64,000 nt of DNA from Cupriavidus necator A5-1 (GTDB taxonomy: Bacteria; Pseudomonadota; Gammaproteobacteria; Burkholderiales; Burkholderiaceae): contig NZ_JQLI01000001.1 of NCBI RefSeq assembly GCF_000744095.1, positions 3,162,001-3,226,000 of the forward strand, given 5' to 3'. This document shows, in pieces, positions 37,610-45,844 of this stretch. Position 1 is the first letter of the stretch, and each line of letters begins with the position of its first letter. Position numbers and translations under genes: made by a program. Under the pieces are notes generated by a model. The model saw only the letters and a list, made by a program, of their open reading frames with translations, made no database searches and was not told the DNA's origin.

Positions 37610-39307
37610 ATGACAACCACAGAGACAAACGGCAACCGCCCTGCCACCCCCACTCCGCTGCTGCGCAATGCCGCCAGCCTGCTCGTCGTGCGCGACGCGC
37701 CGGGCGGCATGGAAGTGCTGATCGTACGCCGCGTCGAGCGCGCCAACGACCGCAGCAGCGGCGCCTACGTATTCCCCGGCGGCACGCTCGACGTGCAGGA
37801 CAAGGGGCTGCACGCGCATGCCCATGGCCTGGACGACGCCAGCGCCAGCGAGCGGCTGGGCCTGCCCGCCGGCGGCCTGGACTTCTACGTGGCCGCCGTG
37901 CGCGAATGTTTTGAAGAAGCCGGCCTGCTGTTCGCCTACGGCCGCGACGGTCGGCTGCAGTCGCCGCATGAACTCGGCGCGGCCGGGCAGGCGCTGCTGC
38001 GCGAGGCGGTGCAGCGCGGCGGCCCCGGTCTCGCGCATGCATGCGAGCAACTGGGGCTGCGGCTCGCGGCCGACCGGCTCGCCTATCACAGCTACTGGCT
38101 GACGCCGCCCGGCTTGCCCAAGCGCTTCGACACGCGCTTCTTCGTCGCCATCGCGCCCGAAGCCCAGGAAGTCGTTCCCGATGGCAGCGAGATCGTGGAG
38201 CACCGCTGGGTCCGCCCTGCCGAGGCCGCCGACCCGGCCAGCGGCCTGCCGATGATGCACGTCACGCGCCGCACGCTGAGCGCGATCGCGCAGTTCGACA
38301 GCGCCGAAGCCTGCTTTGCCTACTTCTCGCGGCTGCGCGGCATCGCCTGCATCATGCCGCGGCTGGCCACCGGCGCGGCCGGCGTGCGCCCGGTGATGCC
38401 CAACGAGCCGTGCTATGCCGAGATCGGCCGCATCGATCCGGACGGCAAGGTGCACGGCCGCTACGAGCTGGCGCCCGGCGTGCCGGTGCAGCTCTCCGGG
38501 CGTGTCTGGCGCGTGACCGCCAACAACGGCAGCGTGATGACCGGGCCCGGCACCAACACCTACCTGGTCGGCGGCGGTGCACGCAACGAGTGGGCCGTGA
38601 TCGATCCCGGCCCCGATGATGACGAACACGTGCGCGCCATCCTGGAAGCCGCGCCCGGCCCGATCCGCTGGATCCTGGCCACGCACACGCACGTGGACCA
38701 TTCGCCCGCCGCCGCCGCGCTGCAGGCCGCCACCGGCGCCACCGTGCTGGGCCGCTCCGCGCCCGCGGGCCAGTGGCAGGACGCGACCTTCACACCGCAG
38801 CGCGAGCTGGCGCATGGCGAGCGCATTGCGCTCGCCGACGACTGCACCTTGCGCGTGTGCCATACGCCGGGCCATGCGTCGAACCACCTGTGCTACCTGC
38901 TCGAGGAAGAGAAGACCCTCTTCACCGGCGACCACGTGATGCAGGGCTCGACCGTAGTCATCGGCCCGCCCGATGGCGAGATGCGCGCCTACCTCGATTC
39001 CCTGGCCGCATTGCAGGATGAGGACCTGGAATGGCTGGCACCGGGACATGGCTTCCTGATCGCGCGCCCGCAAGACGCCATCCGCATCCTGATCCGGCAC
39101 CGGCTGCAACGCGAAGCCAAGGTGGCCGGCGCGCTGCGCGAACTGGGGCCCGCATCGGTCGGCGAACTGGTCGTGCGCGTCTATGACGACGTGCCGCCAC
39201 GCATGCACCCCGTTGCGCAGCGCTCGCTGCTGGCGCATCTGATCAAGCTGCGCGATGACGGCAAGGCACGCGAGGCTAACGGGGTCTGGTCGGAGGTGAC
39301 GGCATAG
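37610..39307 (+). CDS. NUDIX hydrolase fused to a metallo-beta-lactamase domain
   Basis: 565 aa from the ATG at 37610. Residues about 15-240 are a NUDIX domain: FPGGTL near 55 and RECFEEAGL at 98-106, with a 40-residue insert inside the Nudix box as in NUDT19-type CoA or nucleotide pyrophosphatases. Residues about 310-500 are a metallo-beta-lactamase fold: THTHVDHS (358-365), CHTPGHASNHLCYLL, FTGDHVM and APGHGF. A winged-helix-like tail (LREAKVAGALRELG-type, last 60 residues) resembles LACTB2. It probably hydrolyses a nucleotide or CoA-type substrate; the link between the two activities is not known. Confidence 0.87.
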   Translation: MTTTETNGNRPATPTPLLRNAASLLVVRDAPGGMEVLIVRRVERANDRSSGAYVFPGGTLDVQDKGLHAHAHGLDDASASERLGLPAGGLDFYVAAVRECFEEAGLLFAYGRDGRLQSPHELGAAGQALLREAVQRGGPGLAHACEQLGLRLAADRLAYHSYWLTPPGLPKRFDTRFFVAIAPEAQEVVPDGSEIVEHRWVRPAEAADPASGLPMMHVTRRTLSAIAQFDSAEACFAYFSRLRGIACIMPRLATGAAGVRPVMPNEPCYAEIGRIDPDGKVHGRYELAPGVPVQLSGRVWRVTANNGSVMTGPGTNTYLVGGGARNEWAVIDPGPDDDEHVRAILEAAPGPIRWILATHTHVDHSPAAAALQAATGATVLGRSAPAGQWQDATFTPQRELAHGERIALADDCTLRVCHTPGHASNHLCYLLEEEKTLFTGDHVMQGSTVVIGPPDGEMRAYLDSLAALQDEDLEWLAPGHGFLIARPQDAIRILIRHRLQREAKVAGALRELGPASVGELVVRVYDDVPPRMHPVAQRSLLAHLIKLRDDGKAREANGVWSEVTA

Positions 39308-39356
39308 CGATGCCGGCGCACAGGCGAAGGCCGGCAAAAGTTTTTTCGCCAAACGC

Positions 39357-39384
39357 TTGCACAAACTGAAAACCGCGCTACAAT
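39357..39384 (+). promoter_or_regulatory. Promoter of tRNA-Arg
   Basis: TTGCAC (39357-39362), a 16-nt spacer and TACAAT (39379-39384) lie 15 nt before the tRNA 5' end. This is a good sigma-70 match for a short tRNA transcript. Confidence 0.8.
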
Positions 39385-39398
39385 AGCGCCTCTCGTGT

Positions 39399-39475
39399 GC
39401 GGCTGTAGCTCAGTTGGATAGAGTACTTGGCTACGAACCAAGGGGTCGTGGGTTCGAATCCTGCCAGCCGCGCCA
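39399..39475 (+). tRNA. tRNA-Arg (anticodon ACG)
   Basis: 77 nt including an encoded CCA. The acceptor stem pairs GCGGCTG with CAGCCGC; the D arm has AGCTCAGTTGGATAGAG, the anticodon loop is CTACGAA (anticodon ACG), and the T arm has GTTCGAATC. The ACG anticodon is normally edited to inosine and reads CGU, CGC and CGA. Confidence 0.98.
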
Positions 39476-39490
39476 CCTATGCAGAACGGG

Positions 39491-39525
39491 AAAGGGCTTC
39501 CGGAAACGGAAGCCCTTTTTCTTTT
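39491..39525 (+). terminator. Intrinsic terminator of tRNA-Arg
   Basis: A perfect 12-bp stem (39491-39502 with 39507-39518), a GAAA tetraloop and a T-rich tail. It ends the tRNA transcript 15 nt after the tRNA and may also help terminate the convergent gene ending at 39565. Confidence 0.92.
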
Positions 39526-39564
39526 GCCCGCTCGATTGTCCGCTCGCTTCGTCGGCCTGTGTCG

Positions 39565-40479
39565 CTACCAGCGGTACCGCGCCCCGACCGTCCCGCCCGG
39601 ATTGCGCCCCGCCCTCACTTTGAACCACAGCTTCACGCCAGTCGACGTATTGCCGTGCGCGCCGATATTGAACGAGAACAATCCGCGCAGCAGGTCGGTA
39701 TCGATCTTGGTGCCGTTGATGTTGATGGTCTGCTTGCGGCTGTCCTGCCACCAGTCCGCTTCCACGAACGGATAGATGCCGGCGAGCCGCGTGGGCTGGG
39801 CGCCGTACAGACGCACGCCGACGCCGGTGGCGCTGGAATCGCCGGGCATGGCCTGCGGCGGCATGCCGCCACTGACCGCGGGCATGCCTGGCTGGTAGGC
39901 CAGTTGCACGCGCGGCTGGATGGTCAGGCCGCCCGCGCGCGGCACGACCGCATCCATGGCCAGCGCCATGGTACGCACGCGGCTGTCGGCAAACCCGCCA
40001 CCGGTGGTGATGTCGTCGAGGTGCAGCGATATGCGGCGCGGGCGCTCTGGCATCGCAGCGCTTTCGCGGTCGAAGGCGGCAAGGCCAGGGGCATCGTCGT
40101 CCGGCCCGGGGCCGACGGCAAGCGGCAATGACGATGATGGGGAAGGCGGCGGTAGCGCCGCATACTCGACGGGGATGGGTTCGGCAAGCCGGGCCGGCGC
40201 GTCCGGCGCGTCTGACGATTTCGTGCCGGCGACCAGCAGGTCAGGCACGTCGGCCGTGGCCTGTTGCGCCGGCGGGGGAAGATCCCAGCCCCAGCCCGAT
40301 ACCCCCTGGCCGTGGCTCTCGGGCACCGCGTCATCCGCTTGGGCCAGCGTACACATCAGCATGGCAAGGATGCAGCAGCATTGCAGGTGATGCAGGCTGT
40401 GTCCCGGGTGCGCGGCACATGGGTGCCAACCGGGGCAAGTCCCCGCCTCCCTCTCTCTCGACGATGACAAGCGCATCAT
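39565..40479 (-). CDS. Exported protein of unknown function
   Basis: 304 aa from the ATG at 40479, which has AAGGTGG upstream; an in-frame ATG at 40530 lacks a ribosome site. The N-region is long and the hydrophobic stretch CCCILAMLMCTLAQA ends about residue 48. A Pro/Asp-rich middle follows. The C-terminal 150 residues have alternating patterns suggestive of an outer-membrane or surface beta structure (ISLHLDDITTGGGFADSRVR, then VKLWFKVRAGRNPGG and the end GARYRW with terminal Trp). The family was not recognised. Confidence 0.7.
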   Translation of the reverse strand: MMRLSSSREREAGTCPGWHPCAAHPGHSLHHLQCCCILAMLMCTLAQADDAVPESHGQGVSGWGWDLPPPAQQATADVPDLLVAGTKSSDAPDAPARLAEPIPVEYAALPPPSPSSSLPLAVGPGPDDDAPGLAAFDRESAAMPERPRRISLHLDDITTGGGFADSRVRTMALAMDAVVPRAGGLTIQPRVQLAYQPGMPAVSGGMPPQAMPGDSSATGVGVRLYGAQPTRLAGIYPFVEADWWQDSRKQTININGTKIDTDLLRGLFSFNIGAHGNTSTGVKLWFKVRAGRNPGGTVGARYRW

Positions 40480-40709
40480 GGCAACCACCTTCGGGACGTT
40501 ATATGTACCCTGCCCGATGAGCTTGAGCATAGGTCAAATGCCCTGCGAGCGTTAGCGTCGAGTGTTCGGGCGCGCGCGTCGCGGCGGCCGGCGTTAGTGC
40601 AGAAAATCGCGGCGGGCCCTATCCGAAAATCACGCCTTTTCGTCAATAATGGCGGCAATGACAAATCTTCCAAGCATTGCCCGGCTTGCGGCCGCCGGGA
40701 GGAGACCTT

Positions 40710-42515
40710 ATGGCGCTGTGGCAACGAGCGCGCCAGCGTGAATTCCCCGGCGCCGGGAGCGCGCCGACGCCCGCGCGCGGCAGCAGCCTGAAACGCAAGC
40801 TGGCGATCGCCACCGCGATCGGCGGACTGTGCACCGTGATGCTGGTCACGCTGGTGATCGCGCGTTCGTACGGCGACTTCGCCGCGGCCCGGCAGAACCT
40901 GTACGACATCTCCGAATACCGCCTGGTGCTGGACGCCGCCAACGTGCTGTCCGCGGAACGCGGGCCGGCCAACAGCGTGCTGGGCGAGCCACCCTCTGAC
41001 AACAGCGCCGCGCGCGAACGCCTGCGCGCCTTCCGCGCGCGCAGCGACGCGGCGCTGGCGCGCCTGGCGGCACCGCCGCCGCCGCCCTTCGCGCTGCACA
41101 GCCACCACCTGCCGCCGCTGATGGTCGAGCGCGTGCGCGAGCGCCTGGTGCGGGCGCGCGCGCAGATCGAGGAGCTCGCCGCGCGCCCGCTGCAGGAGCG
41201 CCAGATGGACGAGATCCGGCGCGCGATCGAGAACATGTTCGACGTGGTCGACGTGCTGCAGCCGGCGATCGCGTGGCAGGTGCGGCAGTTGTCGGCCTGC
41301 CGCGAGGGCCTGGCCGCGCCCGCGCTGACCGGCAAGATGCTGGGCGACCTGCGCGAGTATGGCGGCCGCATCGCTTCGCAGATCATGGCGCCGGTGGCGG
41401 CGCGCCAACCGATGCCGGTGCAGAGCCTGGTGGATGCGACGCGCTCGCGCGGGCGGCTGCTCGCGTTGTGGCAGCTAACCGGCGCCGCCTACAACATGTA
41501 CGGCGGCACGCCCACGCTGGAACAGGCCTATGCCGACACCAGCCACCAGTTCTTCGGCGAAGGGCTGGCGATGATCGACAGCCTGGTCGCGCAAGGCCGG
41601 ATATCGGGCCGCTACTCGATGACGCCGACCGAGCTGACCAATCGCTACGTGCGCACGCTGCAGCCGCTGGAGCGGCTGCGCAGCGCGTTCCTGGACGAAG
41701 TGGTGGCGCATTTCGCCGCCACGCGCGCGCAGGCGCTGCGTGAACTGGCCGCCGCCTGCGGCGCCACCGCGCTGATCCTGGCCATGCTGGGTTACGTGCT
41801 GGTGTTTGCGCAGCGCTCGGTGTTCCTGCCGCTGCTGCGCGCCAGCGACGATGTGATCGGGCTGGCCGAGGAGCGCGGCCAGCCGCTCTACGCCGCGCCG
41901 CAGGCCGCGCCCACGCCGGCGACGGAAATGCGGCCGCTGTTCGATGCCCTGGATATCCTGCGCCGCAAGCTGCGCGAGCGCGCCTCGCTGACCGCGCAGC
42001 TCGAGCACCAGGCCCGTACCGACAGCCTGACCGGCCTGCTGAACCGGCGCGCGCTGGAGCTGGTGGCCACGCAGTACGCGGCGCACGAGCGCGCCAGCCT
42101 GGTGCTGATCGACGTCGACCGCTTCAAGCAGATCAACGACCACCACGGTCATGCCGCGGGCGACCAGGTACTGCGTGACATGGCCGCGCTGATGCGCGCG
42201 CTGGTGCCGCCGGAAAGCGTGCTGGCGCGCTTTGGCGGCGAAGAATTTGCCCTGCTGCTGCCGCACGGCCGGCCCGGCGCAGCCGCGGCGCTGGCCGAAG
42301 CACTGCGCGCGGCGATCGCCGCGCGGCCGGTGCACCTGTCGGGCACCACGCGGCTGCACGTGACCGCCAGCTTCGGCGTGGCGATCGGGCAAAGCGGAGA
42401 GTGCAACTGGCAGCAGCTGTTTGCTGCTGCCGACGCGGCCATGTATCGCGCCAAAGCCGAGGGCCGCAACTGCGTGCGCGAGGCGCAGAACCTGGAAGGC
42501 ACTCCGGCGGCCTGA
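40710..42515 (+). CDS. Membrane diguanylate cyclase (GGDEF family)
   Basis: 601 aa from the ATG at 40710 with GGGAGGAG upstream. A transmembrane segment (about residues 28-52), a roughly 290-residue periplasmic helical sensor region, and a second transmembrane segment (about 350-370) lead to a C-terminal GGDEF domain. In it, TDSLTGLLNRRALE, VDRFKQINDHHGHAAGD and the active-site GGEEF (509-513) are intact, so it should make cyclic di-GMP. The RxxD inhibitory site normally just before GGEEF is absent, so product inhibition at that site is not expected. No EAL domain. The signal is unknown. Confidence 0.93.
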   Translation: MALWQRARQREFPGAGSAPTPARGSSLKRKLAIATAIGGLCTVMLVTLVIARSYGDFAAARQNLYDISEYRLVLDAANVLSAERGPANSVLGEPPSDNSAARERLRAFRARSDAALARLAAPPPPPFALHSHHLPPLMVERVRERLVRARAQIEELAARPLQERQMDEIRRAIENMFDVVDVLQPAIAWQVRQLSACREGLAAPALTGKMLGDLREYGGRIASQIMAPVAARQPMPVQSLVDATRSRGRLLALWQLTGAAYNMYGGTPTLEQAYADTSHQFFGEGLAMIDSLVAQGRISGRYSMTPTELTNRYVRTLQPLERLRSAFLDEVVAHFAATRAQALRELAAACGATALILAMLGYVLVFAQRSVFLPLLRASDDVIGLAEERGQPLYAAPQAAPTPATEMRPLFDALDILRRKLRERASLTAQLEHQARTDSLTGLLNRRALELVATQYAAHERASLVLIDVDRFKQINDHHGHAAGDQVLRDMAALMRALVPPESVLARFGGEEFALLLPHGRPGAAAALAEALRAAIAARPVHLSGTTRLHVTASFGVAIGQSGECNWQQLFAAADAAMYRAKAEGRNCVREAQNLEGTPAA

Positions 42516-42575
42516 CCTGCTGCGCAGCCGCCGGGCGTCGGCGATGCGGCCGACAAGAAAAACGCGGACGAAAAA

Positions 42576-42600
42576 AAACCCGCATCGCTGCGGGTTTCTT
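42576..42600 (+). terminator. Intrinsic terminator after the diguanylate cyclase
   Basis: A 9-bp stem (42576-42584 with 42589-42597) with a TCGC loop, an A tract before and TTTCTT after. It ends the cyclase transcript 60 nt after the stop codon. Confidence 0.85.
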
Positions 42601-42636
42601 CCAGATATCCGAGGCTGCTGCCTCGGCATCGAATGG

Positions 42637-42657
42637 TGGTGCCCAGAAGAGGACTCG
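42637..42657 (-). repeat. Stray copy of the tRNA-Leu 3' end
   Basis: 21 nt identical to the 3' end of the tRNA-Leu gene (42788-42808), including the CCA, in the same orientation 151 bp away. It marks either the remnant of a deleted neighbouring tRNA-Leu gene or an attachment-type duplication; no integrase is present. Confidence 0.8.
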
Positions 42658-42677
42658 GTCACCCATGCGCGACCCCG

Positions 42678-42736
42678 GGCAACGCTTGCAAGCGTTGCCT
42701 TTTCTCGTCCTCGCGGGAAGTCCTCAAGGACTTCCC
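42678..42736. other. Two strong hairpins between the tRNA-Leu repeats
   Basis: A perfect 22-nt palindrome at 42678-42699, followed on the + strand by TTTT, and a 10-bp stem with a 2-nt loop at 42715-42736 (42715-42724 with 42727-42736), followed by TTT. Both could terminate plus-strand transcription from the cyclase side. They could also be terminators left over from lost tRNA copies. Confidence 0.7.
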
Positions 42737-42753
42737 TTTCTGGGCCAAAACGA

Positions 42754-42781
42754 AGAAAGGCTCGCTTGCGCGAGCCTTTCT
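42754..42781 (-). terminator. Intrinsic terminator of tRNA-Leu
   Basis: A perfect 12-bp stem (42754-42765 with 42770-42781); on the minus strand it has a GCAA tetraloop and a following TTCGTTTT. It begins 7 nt after the 3' end of the minus-strand tRNA-Leu gene. Confidence 0.85.
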
Positions 42782-42787
42782 AAAAAT

Positions 42788-42874
42788 TGGTGCCCAGAAG
42801 AGGACTCGAACCTCCACAGTGTTGCCACCGCTAGGACCTGAACCTAGTGCGTCTACCAATTCCGCCATCTGGGC
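42788..42874 (-). tRNA. tRNA-Leu (anticodon CAG)
   Basis: 87 nt including an encoded CCA, with the long variable arm of class II tRNAs. The acceptor pairs GCCCAGA with TCTGGGC; the anticodon loop is TTCAGGT between CTAGG and CCTAG, giving CAG. It reads CUG, the dominant leucine codon in this genome. Confidence 0.98.
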
Positions 42875-42913
42875 TTCGTTTCGCTGCATTGCTGCTGCGA
42901 TGCGAAGAACGAT

Positions 42914-42942
42914 ATTATGCTGAGCACAGCAGACACTGTCAA
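42914..42942 (-). promoter_or_regulatory. Promoter of tRNA-Leu
   Basis: On the minus strand, a perfect TTGACA (42942-42937), a 17-nt spacer and CATAAT (42919-42914). The start would be about 33 nt before the mature tRNA. Confidence 0.88.
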
Positions 42943-42976
42943 CACCCTCTCGCAAAAAACTTTGACGTGTCGACCG

Positions 42977-44263
42977 CTACGCCGCGCCGCCGCCACGCAG
43001 GAAATCCACCTGCGCCGGCCGCTCCGGCAGGTGCAGCGTCGCCGTCGCCGCCGGCGTGCTGGCGATGACCTTGCCCGCACGCAGCACCCGCAGCCGCGTG
43101 GCGCGCAGCCGGATCGCCTCCACCGGGTCGCGCGCCTGCAGCAGCACCAGGTCGGCGCGGTTGCCCGGCGCGATGCCGTAGCCCTCCAGGCCCAGGATCT
43201 GCGCCGGCGTACCGGTGACGGCGGCAAAGCAGGCGCGCATCGCTTCCTGCCCGGTCATCTGCGCGACGTGCAGGCCCATGTGCGCCACTTCCAGCATGTC
43301 GCCCGAGCCCAGCCCGTACCAGGGGTCCATCACGCAATCGTGGCCGAACGCCACCGGCACGCCGGCCGCCAGCAGCTCCGGCACGCGGGTCATGCCGCGG
43401 CGCTTTGGATAGCTGTCGTGCCGGCCCTGCAGCGTGATGTTGATCAGCGGGTTGGCGATCGCCGCCACGCCCGCCTCGCGCATCAGCGGGATCAGCTTGG
43501 ACACGTAGTAGTTGTCCATCGAATGCATCGAGGTCAGGTGCGAACCCGCCACCCTGCCCTGCAGCCCGAGCCGCACGGTCTCGCTCGCCAGCGTCTCGAT
43601 ATGGCGCGACAGCGGATCATCGCTCTCGTCGCAATGCATGTCGACGTGCAGGCCGCGGTCGGCGGCAAGCTCGCACAGCAGCCGCACCGACTCCGCGCCC
43701 TGCGCCATGGTGCGCTCGAAATGCGGGATGCCGCCGACCACGTCGACGCCCATGTCGAGCGCGCGCTTCAGGTTGTCGAGCGCACCGGGCGCGCGCAGCA
43801 CGCCGTCCTGCGGGAACGCCACCAGTTGCAGGTCGAGGTAGGGGCGCACGCGCTCGCGCACGTGCAGCAGCGCTTCCACCGCCAGCAGCCGCGGGTCGCA
43901 CACATCGACATGCGAGCGGATCGCCAGCAGCCCGCGCGCGACCGCCCAGTCGCAGTAGGCCAGCGCGCGTTCGACGATGGCCTCCTGCGTCAGCATCGGC
44001 TTCAGTTCGCCCCAGAGTGCAATGCCTTCGAGCAGCGTGCCCGACTGGTTCACCCGCGGCAGGCCGTACGACAGCGTGGAATCCATATGGAAGTGCGCGT
44101 CGACGAAGGGCGGCGTCACCAGCTGGCCCGCCGCGTCGATCTCCTCGCCCGCGCTTGCGGCGAGCGCCGGCTCCACCGCGGCGATGCGCCCGCCGGCAAT
44201 GCCGATATCGATATCGGTACGGCCATCGGGGAGATTGCAGTGCCGCAGGATCAGGTCGAACAT
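42977..44263 (-). CDS. codA: Cytosine deaminase
   Basis: 428 aa amidohydrolase, the usual length. It converts cytosine to uracil and ammonia. Metal ligands are in DAHFHMDSTL (His57, His59), the region HVDMHCDESDD around residue 210 with SHLTSMHSMDNYYVSK, and FGHDCVMDPWYGLGSGDMLE near 305 with the catalytic Asp. As the last gene of the URC1-URC4-upp-rutR-codA operon, it would supply uracil to the pathway. It starts 78 nt after rutR. Confidence 0.93.
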   Translation of the reverse strand: MFDLILRHCNLPDGRTDIDIGIAGGRIAAVEPALAASAGEEIDAAGQLVTPPFVDAHFHMDSTLSYGLPRVNQSGTLLEGIALWGELKPMLTQEAIVERALAYCDWAVARGLLAIRSHVDVCDPRLLAVEALLHVRERVRPYLDLQLVAFPQDGVLRAPGALDNLKRALDMGVDVVGGIPHFERTMAQGAESVRLLCELAADRGLHVDMHCDESDDPLSRHIETLASETVRLGLQGRVAGSHLTSMHSMDNYYVSKLIPLMREAGVAAIANPLINITLQGRHDSYPKRRGMTRVPELLAAGVPVAFGHDCVMDPWYGLGSGDMLEVAHMGLHVAQMTGQEAMRACFAAVTGTPAQILGLEGYGIAPGNRADLVLLQARDPVEAIRLRATRLRVLRAGKVIASTPAATATLHLPERPAQVDFLRGGGAA

Positions 44264-44341
44264 AGGGATTCTCTCAGGGCTGGATGCACGGCGATATTCT
44301 CATGGCGCTGAATCACGCGCCACGTGCAATCGATCCGGGCC

Positions 44342-45046
44342 TCACGCCTGCTCGTCGGAGAGCGCGGCAAGGGCCGCCGCCTCGGGCGCCAGCCCGCAGC
44401 CGCGCAGCAGCAGCGCCACCAGGTGCTCGGTGGCCTGCGCGTAGTCCTGCCGCCCCAGGCGGCTGACGCCGAGCACGGCACAGACCTGCGCTTCAAAGTC
44501 CGCGTACGTCTGCGTGGCCGCCCAGATGGTGAAGAACAGATGCTGCGGATCGACCGGCGCCATCTGCCCGCTGTCGATCCAATGCTGCACCACCGCCGCC
44601 TTGCGCGACACCAGTTCGCGCAGCGCATGCCGCAGGATCTCGCCGATCTCGGGCGCGCCGTGCAGCAACTCGTTGGCGAACACGCGCGATGCGTCCGGAT
44701 GGCTGGCGGACAGCCGCATCTTGGCGCGGATGTACTGCTCCAGCGCCACCTGCGGCGGCAGCTCGGCGCGGATGATGTCGGTCTCTGACAGCCACAGCTG
44801 CAGCGTGTGCGCCAGCACCGCGCGGTACAGCGCCTGCTTGGTGCGGAAGTAGTAATGCAGGTTGGACTTGGGCACGCCCGCGCGCATCGCGATCTCCGCC
44901 ATGGTGGCCCCGGCAAACCCGGCGCGCGCGAACACATGCTCGGCCGCGCACAGGATCATGGCCTGGTTCTCCTGGCGGATGCGGCCGCCCGCGGCAGCGC
45001 GTACGGGCAGCGCTCGCCGCGGCGCGGCGCGGGCGGGCGCGTCCAT
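44342..45046 (-). CDS. rutR: TetR-family regulator, RutR-like
   Basis: 234 aa. The TetR helix-turn-helix is at about residues 27-75 (QENQAMILCAAEHVFARAGF, then IAMRAGVPKSNLHYYFRTKQ). The C-terminal region (VVQHWIDSGQMAPVDPQHLF, FTIWAATQTYADFEAQVCAV) is that of the RutR/YcdC type, which in E. coli binds uracil and represses the rut pyrimidine-degradation genes. The ATG overlaps the upp stop by 1 nt (TGATG), and a RutR-type operator lies before URC1, so it probably represses its own operon until uracil is present. Confidence 0.85.
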   Translation of the reverse strand: MDAPARAAPRRALPVRAAAGGRIRQENQAMILCAAEHVFARAGFAGATMAEIAMRAGVPKSNLHYYFRTKQALYRAVLAHTLQLWLSETDIIRAELPPQVALEQYIRAKMRLSASHPDASRVFANELLHGAPEIGEILRHALRELVSRKAAVVQHWIDSGQMAPVDPQHLFFTIWAATQTYADFEAQVCAVLGVSRLGRQDYAQATEHLVALLLRGCGLAPEAAALAALSDEQA

Positions 45047-45744
45047 CAGCGGGTGCCGTAGAGGCGGTCGCCGGCGTCGCCCAGGCCGGGCACGATGTAG
45101 CCGTGCTCATTGAGCGTATCGTCGATTGCTGCGGTGACGATGCCGACCTCGGGATGCGCGGCGCGCAGCGCGCGCAGGCCCGGGCGCGAGGCGATCAGGC
45201 ACACGTACTTCATCGTCGTGACCCCGGCCTCTTTCAGGCGGTTGAGCGCGGCGATGGCCGAGTTGCCGGTGGCGAGCATCGGGTCCACCACGATCACCAT
45301 GCGCTCGTGGATGTCCTCCGGCATCTTGAAATAGTACTCGATCGGCTCCAGCGTCTCGGGGTCGCGGTACAGCCCGATATGCCCGACGCGCGCCGCCGGC
45401 AGCAACTCCAGCATGCCATCGATAAAGCCGTTGCCCGCGCGCAGGATCGACACCAGGCATAGCTTCTTGCCTGAGAGCACGCGCGACTGCGTCGGCGCGA
45501 TCGGCGTGCGGATGGAGATGGTCTCCATCGCCAGGTCTCGCGTGGCCTCATAGGTAAGCAGCTGCGCGATCTCGCGCACCAGCCGGCGGAAATTGTCGGT
45601 GGTGGTTTCCTCGCTGCGCACCAGCGTGACCTTGTGCTGCACCAGCGGGTGGTCCACGACCAGCACGCCGGGAATGCCGGCAGAATTGGCCGCGGTGTCG
45701 GCAACGACAGCGACATCGGCGGGAACAGCGGACATGTCATTCAT
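45046..45744 (-). CDS. upp: Uracil phosphoribosyltransferase
   Basis: 232 aa from the ATG at 45744, with AGGAG upstream. It joins uracil and PRPP to give UMP. The enzyme core starts at [20 protein letters not shown], with [16 protein letters not shown] near residue 95 and the PRPP-binding loop [14 protein letters not shown] near residue 145; the C-terminal [17 protein letters not shown] matches uracil-binding ends of UPRTases. The N-terminus has about 20 extra residues. Between URC4 and rutR it corresponds to the fungal URC6 function: making UMP as the first step of degradation, rather than only salvage. Confidence 0.92.
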   Translation of the reverse strand: MNDMSAVPADVAVVADTAANSAGIPGVLVVDHPLVQHKVTLVRSEETTTDNFRRLVREIAQLLTYEATRDLAMETISIRTPIAPTQSRVLSGKKLCLVSILRAGNGFIDGMLELLPAARVGHIGLYRDPETLEPIEYYFKMPEDIHERMVIVVDPMLATGNSAIAALNRLKEAGVTTMKYVCLIASRPGLRALRAAHPEVGIVTAAIDDTLNEHGYIVPGLGDAGDRLYGTR

Positions 45745-45844
45745 GGGACGCTCCTGAGGGCCACGTTTCACACGCAATTCCTTGCCGGCGCCGCGGCTGG
45801 CGCAGCGCCGGTCCTGCCGCGGGCGCCACCCGGGCGCCCGTGCG

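Noticed and set aside
42637..42874. A prophage or genomic island inserted at tRNA-Leu
   Set aside because: Only 130 bp separate the repeats and no integrase or phage gene is present; at most a scar.
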